Shown here in pieces: positions 13,301 through 25,300 of a stretch of DNA of 64,000 bases; position 1 is the stretch's first letter; each line of letters opens with the position of its first letter. Origin of the DNA: Branchiostoma floridae (taxonomy: Eukaryota; Chordata; Leptocardii; Amphioxiformes; Branchiostomatidae); the NCBI RefSeq assembly GCF_000003815.2, contig NC_049990.1:6293497-6357496 (forward strand). The letters are read 5' to 3'. The notes under the pieces were generated by a model. The model searched no databases and was not told the origin of the DNA. It saw only the letters and a program-made list of their open reading frames with translations. Position numbers and translations under genes: made by a program.

Positions 13301-16300
13301 CCATGTTGGATTACAGCATACGTCTGTAAAACTGATAAATATGCTGTAGCTTGATCCAATTACCCACCAACATGGTATATGAGGGATTCAACGTATAATC
13401 ACTATGACCTCAATGAATAGTAAGATTTAACCCTAGTTTTCAACATGAAGGTATACTGAGACTTACCCAAAATTTCTGTTCTAGGTGACCTGTTTACGAG
13501 GGATGTAGACGGCAGTCTGCAGCAGGTGATTGACACGGCATATCGAGAGACCAGTCGGATCCTACTGGACATCCTGCACACCAAGTACAAGTTCATGGAC
13601 CATCTCAAGGTGAATTACAGATAATGCTTTTTTTTCACTTATAAATCTTGTAGGGTAGTCCCTACAGTTTTCAAAAACTGATTTGCAACAAATCAATCAA
13701 CATAAACTTAACAATAATCATATGACATTAAAGCTATGTGCCACCCTTTGTTTTTCGCTCTCATTTTCTCTGTAAAAACTCTTTTTGTTTTGTTTGTCTG
13801 TTTATGTTTTTCTACATATTGGTGTTAGACATAACTTAAGCTCTGAATTCATTGTGATGGCATTTGCTATGTGGTGTACCTTTGAAGTCTGTGAAATGCA
13901 AACTCCGCTGTCCATGGCTGTAACTGGCCCCTCCCCACGCCGGCAGATGTTGGGTGGGCTGCTATAAGCGAGATTTAATCAGGCTAGGGTCTTTGGAAGC
14001 TCAAAGTCGATTTTGTGCCTCCTGGCTGCTGTGCTTGGTACTGTAGCAGAACATCTAATTTTGCATCTTTTATTAGCTTCGCCAAGAAGCTTATGTTTTT
14101 GCCGACTTGGGTCTGTATGTAGGTCAACAGGATATAACTCGAGAAATTGTGGATGGAACTTTTTTATTTTTTGCAGGTGTGTAGCGGTTGTTTAAAGGCA
14201 TGCCTAGTTCGAAAATGGGTTACCTGGCGTTTTCCTATGGTACATTAGCGAGCTTGGTATTTTTTTTGGTGTTTTTTCGGGAGGCATAAGTCAAAATGTA
14301 GCTGGGCGATTTCCACGATATTTGGCAGGTCTGTAGCGGCTGTGGAAAGGATTGCCATGTGCGAGAATGGTTTAGCTACCTTTTACCTATGGTGCTGTAG
14401 CTGGTTTTGTATGTTTTTTTGTATGTAAGTGCGTTTGTCTGTATGCAAGATAACTCGAGAGTATGGGGAAAAGAGCACAAAGTACTTTTTTAACTTAGAA
14501 AAAAGAAGGTACCAGGAGAAGGTCATTTCTTCATTAACTCTGGAAGATGGAACTATGACTACTGATCCCAATAGGATTCTAATGGAAGAAGCTAGCTATT
14601 ACAAAAAGCTTTATACTTCAAACAATTGTAACCCTGAGAAAAATGAATTTAAATTCTTCTTTAAAAACCCAGAGATAAAGAAGCTAAATGACCATGAAAA
14701 AGATAAATGTGAGGGAGAGATCAAAGAAACCGAACTGAAAAAAGCCCTACAATCATTAGCTAAAAATAAAAATAAAGCTCCCGGTTGTGACGGCATTACA
14801 GTGGAGTTCTATGTAAAATTTTGGGATATGTTAAAGAAATACTTTGTAGACGCCATTGACCATGCATATAAAACAAATCTCTTACCTTCTTCTTTAAGAA
14901 GGGGAATAATAAGATTACTTCCCAAGAAAGGTTTAGATGGGACCACGCTAGATGATTGGCGCCCTATAAGCCTACTCAACGTGGACTACAAAATTCTTAG
15001 TAAGGCATTGACATTGCGGTTAGAACCATTACTTCCTCATATTATACACGAAGATCAAACAGGTTTCATCAAAGGCCGGTACATTGGGGAAAACATCAGA
15101 CGTATTTGGGACAGTATAGAAGAGTGTGAAGAAAACAATAAACCAGGATTGCTAATGTTCCTAGACTTTAAAAAAGCTTTCGATAGTATTGAAATAGCCT
15201 TCATTATTAAAGCACTTAAGACAGTAAATATTGGAGACGACTTTATTAGATGGATTACGTTATTATACAATGATATACAAAGTTGCGTTATAAATAATGG
15301 CTATACCTCAACATGGTTCACAGTGCAGAGGGGAGTAAGACAGGGAGACCCTTTGTCCCCTACCTTATTTATCATTGGGATAGAAATGCTAGCTGCAACA
15401 GTCAGGGCTGATACGAACATTAGAGGTATTGAAATACACAATACAACACATAAACTATCAATGTACGCTGACGATATAACGTCATTGCTCGCAGATACAA
15501 AATCTGCACAAAATCTGTTAGGCACATTAAATGTATTTAAAAGATGTAGCGGCCTCGAATTAAATAAAAAAAAAACGGAGGCCCTTTGGGTAGGAAATAA
15601 TAGTAATAGAGAGGATCATCCGTTACCAGTTAAGTGGCCTGAGTGCCCCATCAAGGCTCTTGGTGCTCACTTCGGATCCGACCGAGATAAGTGTTACAAA
15701 GAAGACTTTGAAAACAATTATACGAAAATGGTGAAGGCTTGTAATATATGGAAACAGAGAAACCTAACTTTAATAGGACGGATTTTGATTGTAAAGACTA
15801 TTGGTATCTCAAAGTTAATATACATATGCTCAATCTTGCACGCTCCTCCCCATTTCTTAAAACAAGTAAATGACTATATTTTCAGATACATATGGCGAGA
15901 GAAACCACCAAAAGTAAAAATGAAAACTTTGATTGGCGAGAAATGCCAGGGCGGATTGAAAATGATGGATTTTACTTTAATGAATAAAGCCTTAAAGGCG
16001 ATGTGGGTAAAAAGAATCGTAACAGATACTCGTAAGGAAAAAGAATACTTGTTTAAAAAATGGGGAGGTTTCCTCATACTCCAGTGTAATTACTCTACAA
16101 AATTGTTAGACACTTCTCACCTGTCAATGTTTTATAAAGATGTTCTAACTGCATGGGAGGAAGTAACTAATTACGAACCAGAGACACACAGACAAATTTG
16201 TTCACAGGTATTATGGAATAATAGATTTATTATAGTAGAGAATGCTACATTATGTTACAAACTCTGGATTGAGGCCGGCATTATTTATCTGAATGACTTG

Positions 16301-19300
16301 CTGTATGACGATGGAACATTTATTACTAATGAAGATTTACACAATCTGTATGGTTTGGATATGGACTCGTATCAAATATTGAAATACAACTGCCTTAAAG
16401 TAGCCATACCACGGAAATGGAAAAGTATTACAAGAAATAAAAGAAAATGTGATCGTTGCGAAATCATCATGTATACTGAATTCATACATCCTCATACAGC
16501 AACGTGTAAACAAATATATAAAATTTTAGTAAATAAGAAATTTGTACCCCCAAGTAGAGAGATCAATATTGTTAATGACATCGGTGAAGATAATGTTAAA
16601 AAAGCTTATAGTGTTATATTCACAACTACCAAAGAAACTAAACTGCAATACTTTCAATATAAGATTGTACACCATTTCTTGCCGACTAACAGTTGGTTAA
16701 GTAAGGTAAACCTGGTAGAGAAAGACAGTTGTAACAATTGCGATGAAAAGCATACCATAGAACATTTGTTTATTCATTGTAGATATACTATAGAATTTTG
16801 GCAACAATTTAGATATTGGTGGAAAAGCGTGACAAAGCAAGATATACGTTTAAGCAAGAATATGATAATATATTGTGTAATAGAACCAGCATACCTTGAG
16901 TTTTGTATAATGATAGCTAAATATAGCCTATACATCTGCTTTGTTAAGGACATCAAACCCAGTATCCGACATTTCCTTTTACAACTAAAATTCCGAACAT
17001 ACAACATGTAAGATGAAAGGTCCTTCTCTGTCTGTATCCATCCAAGTTGTGGCACTTGTCCTTTGTATGTCTTTGTAATGTTTATTGAAATAATAAAAAA
17101 AAAAAAATAAAAAAAAAAAAAAAAAAAAAAAGATAACTCGAGATGTTCTTGATGGATGTTAATGATATTTGGTTGATAGGTAGGGGACACAGAAAGGAAG
17201 GTCAAGTTCGATAATGGGCCTCCTGGCAAATTGTTTTGGTACTGCAAGTGAGCATCAAAGTTTGCGCCTAAATTTTCCAGAAGTGCCAGGTTCGTGATTT
17301 TTTACTGGTGGATAGCTGTTGGTACTAGGAGTCAATGGTCTAATTTTGGGCCCCCTAGCAGCTTGTTTGGAATTGCAGTGGATGTTATATTTCGTAACTT
17401 TTTAGATGGATAACTCCTGAGGGGATTGATGGATATTTTTTGTTTTTGGTAGGTAGGTACTTTGGATGATTATCAACATAATGAGATGCAAATTATATAA
17501 ATCACTCTGTATTTAATATAATTACTTAGGGAAACTTCTATAACGGTTGAAAAATACTTGTGACGGAGTCACCTGAAAGGACTTGAATCGACCCATAGAT
17601 GTCTAAAAATAGAGAAGAAGTAGGTCAAAGGAGCCAGTGGAAGCAGAGGCTCCCTGATAAACAGACGTTGTCTTGGAAGCATGAAATTCTGATTGACCAG
17701 GGATGTTACTAGGTCATCCGTGTACTATTCCGCCAGGATGGAGTCTGGTAGAGACTACTGGCTGACAAATGCCTATAAATGGTCATGGTTCATGTTAGCA
17801 AAATACAAAGCCTGACCGTGTCCAACACGTATCTATAAAATTAAATAGCTTGCTGAATTGATGTCAATACGACGGCACACAGCAAAGGATTCATAGCAGT
17901 TGAAATATAACATATCTATATACAAGTGTTGCTTATATCTATATACAGATCAACAATAAAAGCAACACTATATCATGGGAACGGTAAAAATGTAGTAGAG
18001 GGAACTTGACGAATATCACTTGATATAAAGATGTAGAGCTAATATCTACGAGACACTTCAGGTGTATTTTCTTATGATGGACTGCAAGGAAACTTGGTGT
18101 TCCATGTGCCAGTAACACTACATGGGTCTAAACAAACGAATAAGTACTATGTAAAGTCAGTAATATAACATAATTGAACAATGACGGCTTGTAACACATA
18201 GTACTTACATCTGTGAACTAGGTTAAAACAACAAGTGACCAAGTGCTGGGACAAGACAAACCCAACATGTTGAAGAACAGCACTTAGGTCAAAAGGGTCA
18301 CCGTCAATTATCCACGCATTCCTCAACTCTTAACAGAGATGGATGTCATGTTGTGAGGGAAAGGTCGGCTAGAAAGAACTGACATCATTGCGAGAAATAC
18401 AAATCGCCAAAGGTGACAGGCGACTGTCATCGGACAGTCGCAGAAATCATAACCTTGGACTCTGTAAAATACCTCTGACTTAACTCGCGACTGCAAAACT
18501 TTACTTTCTATTTTCATGAGATTGAAACAAACGTTCACCAAGGCGGGGGTCGTAGCAATCCTTACATATGGCCCTTAGATGACCCTTGGTGAGTTAAAAA
18601 GTTCCGTAAATTGGAAGGAACAACAGTGGCCGGGGTTTGGTGAGTGACGAATGCAATTATCGGCGTGACTTCCTGTGGTTTCCAGGTTTCCAAGACCTAC
18701 CCACAGGCCTTTAGCCAGGCATGCGTCAACGCGTCATCTGGACGCCCTTTTCTTAGAATAACAAGAAATTTGATGCCCCTGGACGCCCTATTCTGGGGAG
18801 AAAATCCACTGACAAGCATGAAATTCTGATTAACCAGGGATGCAACCAGGTCATCTGTGGTCACAGTCTTCTACTATGATATCTGTAACAGTACATTGTG
18901 TATTTTTGCCTCTTGGGATACCTTAGAATGCACTTTTTAAACTTAAAATCATCAAAAACTCTGCACCATGGAAGGTCGATGCCCCCAGACCCCTCCTACA
19001 ATAGTCACTTACCGCGACTCACCAGTAAGTTTGGACTCCCTATTATAAAATCCTAGCTAAAAGCCTGCCTACCCACATTCCAAATATCACTTCAATCCAT
19101 TCAGCCGGTCTTCAATTTGCTGGTTTCTACATACATACATACATACATACATACATACATACATACAAACGCTACCCAAAACATAACCAGCTCTCTGAAA
19201 GTAATTATGACAACACAAAATAGAACAGTAACCTCATACCTGTACAAATTGTTCTGATTATGCAAAGACATTCATTCACATCGCCAAAACATTTGCTGCA

Positions 19301-22300
19301 TTATGTACACCGACAGAATAGACTAATCTACTCACAATGTTCATAATCCAACCAACCACTACATGATGTGACTAGATAACATATGGACTTATACACATTA
19401 ATCATTCAAAAAGAACTATCTTCCATAGAAATTGTTTATTTGGCGAAGATATGTGTTCGAGGAACTCTAGTCTTGCAATTGGTTTCATTCATTGTACATC
19501 TTTCACTATAATATTACACTAATGAGATGTCAGTCTGTTAAAACCAACTGCATGTACGGAGGCCAGCCATCAGTGTTCTCCATTGGCTCTAACTGATCTT
19601 TGTTCTGTAGGCTATGAGGCGGTACCTTCTACTGGGACAGGGGGACTTCATCAGACATCTCATGGACCTGCTGGAGTGAGTAAAAAACACTTTGTCTAAG
19701 AACTAACATACTGAGGTTTTTACAGAGGGTGTCTTGATTTTCTTGAATTTTCTTTACCAAAGAAGATCTTTCTCTCCAAAAGAAAACAAAAAAAGGGGGA
19801 AAAAAATATTGTTTGATCTTGCCATTGTCTGGGTCAAACCAAGAAGGGTCATAGGGGATGTTTGAACTACAGCTGGTATCATCAAGAAAATCCACATAGT
19901 TTATGTCAAGAATATACTCAATACACACATATCTAGTGTACAATTTATTACCTAAAGATATGTGACCAAACACAAATGTCTAGGTGCACTTGTGCACCCA
20001 CAGTCAAAAATTATGTTCACAGCTCTAATTTTGGGTGCAGAAAAGTGCATGGGCACTCAATATTTTGAGTAAGTCAAGTTTAAAAAGTTCTTCTTGCACC
20101 AAATGGTGCATTGGCCAGTGCCCATCTCCATTTCTATAGCCCTGGGCCACACAGTGTTGTGAAGTGTTTTGAGCCCTGCTGAGAAATTGTTGCCCCCTCC
20201 CCCACAGGCCAGACCTAAACAAGCCGGCCAGCACTCTGTACCTGCACAACCTGACGGGTATCCTGGAGACCGCTATCAGGGCCACGAATGCACAGTTTGA
20301 CGACCCGGACATCCTCAAGAGAATAGATGTACGACTTCTGGAGGTAGGCAGCACTTTTTACTTTTTTAAAGATCGGATTCTCCTGTCGATTTTTCGACAG
20401 ATGAGGAGGCAAACAGGCACTTGCTGGTGGGTTTGGTAACCTGTTTGCCTGACCTGCACATGACTTTTTATGGTGAAGGAGGGGTGTGCAATTCCTTCTC
20501 CACCCTCTCGTCTACTGGTGCACTATGTCTCACAGGGACAAGAACTCTTTTAATGATGGTATAACATATATAGCACATAAAAATAGATCATATGCTTATA
20601 TTTTAGTCATCTGATACTGTTCCTCAGAATATTTTAGGTAAGAATTGAAGAAACATGAAAATATATGTATGTATATAATGTTTTGCCAATGAATCCCTGC
20701 CTGTCTTGCTTGCAGGTTTCCCCAGGGGACTGTGGCTGGGACGTCTTCAGTCTGGATTACCATGTGGATGGGCCCATCAGTACGGTGAGCTATTCCAATA
20801 TTTATAGACAGAATCCACATATTCATAGACATTTGTCGTCTGTACCTGAGAATTTTCTGGCTGAAGTATGCAAGGTTTGTAGCCTGCATCACAAGGCTGT
20901 CTTTAGCCTTTAGGACCTGTTTCTTTTTCCCTGGAGGAAAATTTGTTTGCTGGGATGGGCAAAATGCTAAAAATGTCAGTTAAAAAAATCTGAACTTTGT
21001 GCAATGAAAATAACAGATGTAACAACAATATAGCAACATGGTCTTGGGCTACCAAATAATAAGTATGATGGAAAAGAAATTAGATAATGATGAAAATCTA
21101 TTTCTATCCCCAAATCTACCATTAAAGGAACCATCAAGATCCATTTACAATCTATTCAGTTTTTGTTTTCATTCCAGTATAGAATATTGACATACATCCC
21201 TTGTAGGTTTTCACGCCAGAGACCAAGATCCAGTACTTGCGAGTCTTCAACTTCCTCTGGCGAGCCAAACGTATGGAGTACACCCTGACTGAGATCTGGA
21301 AGGACCAGATGACCATCAACAAGCTGCTGCTCAAAACTGTGCCAGGTTCTGCTCTATTTCATACTACATTTTCATGGATACTGAACAGAGTTTACGTAAG
21401 GAGAGAGAAGTAGTATACTATGAATAGCGTGCCAAGCGTATGGAATGTACACTGACTGAAATCTGGAAGGACCAGAAGACTAAACAAGCTGCTGCTCAAA
21501 ACTGTGCAAGGTTCTGCTCTGTCTTATTTTATGCTGCATTTTAATCATTCCGGGATACTGAGCAGAGTGCAAGAAGGAGAGAGAAGTGGTGTACGTTAGA
21601 AGCCAGATAATTGCACAATCTACAGATACCTGCACACTTGTTAATTGCACGGAATCCCCAAGTCCGGTAGTGGTGCGGTTCAGCTGAATGACTTCGCTTT
21701 GTTGCACAATCCGGATAAATGTACAAAATTTACTGGCAAATGGGGAGTGGAATTAACCGGCTTCTACTGTGATATGTTTGAAGAGAATGTTTTGAAACTT
21801 GTTTGTCTGTAATCTTCTTGGATTCTTCAATATTTTATAACTGCATGACCTTGTGACTGTGTGTGTTTTAGTTGTTTTTTTTACAAAGCACAGCATCATT
21901 TAAAACATGAAATTAAGGTTGAAAACAAGTTAGATAAATTACTTACAGGGAAATTGTTTATTACAGAATTAGCGACCCTCCTCCACCGTTGCCACACCCT
22001 TTTGTCAGAGATGGTGCACTTCATTAACCAGATGCAATACTACATCACTTTTGAGGTACGTCTGGCTTTTGATAAAAAATTAAGATTATGCCGTTGTACC
22101 TATGTTTTTAAAGATGCTTATATTGCAAACTCGTATTCTTAAGGTGAATTTAACTTCGTTGCAATCCTCCTCAGAAAGACTGACCTTTTTTGGTCACATG
22201 ACTTTGTGAACAGGTGGCTCTAAAAGTGGGTCAAAGTGACTTGATGTTTGTACACCCGGACTAGGGCCGGGTATCGTTACAGCATTCCGGTACAAAACCG

Positions 22301-25300
22301 TTTTTTCTTTTTGGACCGGTCCAGAAAAAAGGACTTGAGAAAATTAGGTGGACCGGATGTTGGACCGATTAGAAAATTAACAGATTATTTTATCAGGCAT
22401 TCACATGTTTTGGCGCTTGCAGGTGGAAGAAAATAACAGGAGTGAAGTAGAGTAGAGTTTATAGTAATTTCTACCAGGTTTTACAGCCAATCGTACAGGT
22501 GCAGTTAGCGTTGAAGGATTTTAAAACGCCAGTGTACGTCTAATACTCCACCAAACAGATCTCTTTGTATAATACTCCACCAAACAGATCTCTTTGTAGT
22601 GAAATGGACCATTGGTATGAATCATATTGCATCAGGTCCAGGTTCAGGTCCGGACCTGGACCTGATCCTTTGGACCTGAACCGGACCTGGACCTGAATTT
22701 TTTTTGTACTGGTACCCAGCCCTAACCCTGACTGATTGCTTCTTTGTTTCAATTCTTGTAACTGCTCCCTTTTGTAGGTTCTGGATTGTTTCTATGTTTC
22801 AATTCTTGTAATGTGATATGGAAAGTTCTATAAACAGATAAACAAATAAACTGCTACCTTTTTTAGGTTCTGGAGTGTTCGTGGGATGAGCTGTGGAAGA
22901 AGGTGAAGGAGTCCCCTGACCTTGACCACGTGATCGCCTCTCATCAAGTATTCCTGGAAGACATCATAAAACACTGCTTACTGGATGATGAATCTAGGGT
23001 AGGGAATTCTTTTTCTATTTGCTTTTGGACAGACAAGGACAATGTGACACTTCACCCAAGTTAGTAACTTATGTTAACAGTGCCACATACACAGTACAGA
23101 GTACAGACAGAAGGTAAGGGTAGTCTTTTCTTTTACCTCCCTGACCGAAGTCAGGTACCAATTTTTTCACCTGGGTGAAGTGAGGAAGGTCGTGTTAAGT
23201 GCCTTGTGAGGACCATTTTCGACCTGATCATCAGACAAGAAATGTGTGTGATGCTACAAATACTCCACTTGAATTGCAATTATTATAAAATATTTGACAA
23301 CTTGCTTTTTTCTTGAAGGAACTTCTCACCCAGCTGAGGACCATTTTCGACCTGATCATCAAGTTCCAGTCTGCAGAGAACACCATGTACAAGAAAGCAG
23401 AGGAGGAGATGAACCTCAGGCTCAGGTTTCTCCGCAGGATCCAGGAGAACACAGAAAAGGTCAGAAGGCAGGGATCAAGTTTAAAGTTGAAATGTCAGAA
23501 TGTAGGGGTCAATAGAACACAATGTACAAGAAAGCGGAGGAGGAGATGAACCTAAGGTTTCTCCGCAGGATCCAGGAGAACACTGAAAAGGTCAGAGGGC
23601 AGGGGTCAAGACTCAAGTTAGTATAGAGGTCAGAGAGCAGGGGTCATGTTAGTAAATAGGTCAGAGTGTAGGGGTCAATAGACTGATACTGACTTTCCAT
23701 CACAATTAGGAATTCATCTAACAGTAGCATTGCAGCTAGCAGTTTGACCAACAAGAGAGTGCCTGCATATCCATCAACACTTCGCTTTTATCCCAAGGGC
23801 TATAGATACAGAGATACACAAATATAGCACCATTATGCTGTATGTGGTATGGGAAGGACTTAAACTTTAACCTTTTTTCATCTTCATTGATGAATCATTT
23901 CCTCTCTTTTGTTTGTCTCCAGGGTAAGTGGGGCGTGACTGAGCTAGATGAGGAAGAGGAGAGGACCAGAATGGAGGAGTTTCGTGACAAGTTCCTCTCC
24001 AAGACGACTTCACAGCTGAGGGTGATTTCACAGTCCTACCAGGTGAGAGGAGACACTATTTTGTGTAGTGGTTGTATATTGTGTGATTATCCACCTGTGC
24101 AGCACATTGAGAGCATGCAGTTTTTGCCTGCAATTTCTTGGTGAATGCTAAGTCCATTTATGATTGCAAAAACAATAGCTTTTTTCATAAAACAAAGAAT
24201 ACAACTGTTATACTATTGCTGTAGATGAAGAATAGCCTTTGTTTGTTTAGCACAGCGAGTAAACCGCTTTTGGCCCTATGACACCAATTTTGTGCAGTAA
24301 GTGTAAAACCAGACTCTACAGTTTGATTCACACACACTAGGATTATTGATAAGTGTGGTGAAATCATTGGTGTACCTAGCAAAAGTTTGGTAGTATTTTC
24401 TCCTGAGTCAAATGAGAAAATAGGTGTTAAGTACCTTTCCTAAGGGCACAGGATTGGGGCCTACCAGGCATTCGAACCCAGAACCGTCAGATTTTGAGTC
24501 AAGAACCTAGCCTTGCCACCTAACCTGACTTCATGTATCAAATTGAATGTTGATATCCTCTTTGTCTTCCATGTGATAGAACGGTTCACTATGAATTCTG
24601 AAATACACTTCATATGTAAACTGTCTTAACAATTTTTAATTCAAACAATGTGAATGGAAACCTTATACAGTAGAAGCCAGTTAATTTTACAATGTAGAAC
24701 TGCACACTTCAGTTGATTTTGCGGAATCCCAAACCGGTGCGGTCCAGCCAGATAACTTTGCATTGTTGCACCATCTGAATAATTGAACGAAATAACTTGG
24801 CAAATAGGGTGTTCAATTAAACGGCTTCTACTGTCGTAAAAATAAGAATACCCTGATACAGAGAGAAGCATTTGCTTCAATCGACTTGTCTATAACAAAT
24901 TAAGATTTAGAGCTTGAAGGTTTGAAATTAACTGTCTCATCAAGCTTTCAGTGTGTACACAAAGTTAGGTTACGCTTGAAGCACAAATGTGACCAGCATT
25001 TAATGTGCAAGGCAAGTGCAAGAGCTTTATTTCCACATACATTGTATAGAAACAGTTCTGGTTTAAGTTTTTATGCATGCCAACAATGTTTACTGGTACA
25101 AAAGATTTCTATTGTATGTACATGTATGCATTCAATTAGTAGAAGTGGCTTAGTGTTGCCGTCCTCAATGACTCTCCTGAGAAAATACATGCAGGTATTT
25201 CCTCCCCAAGTGATACACAATTGTACCAGTATTCTCCCAGGAGCAATTTCTTGGTGAATGCTAAGTCCATTTATGATTGCAAAAACAATAGCTTTTTTCA

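Noticed and set aside
16774..17247. 157-codon minus-strand frame over the LINE 3' end
   Set aside because: Crosses the poly(A) tail (poly-Phe) and the insertion junction; an artefact.
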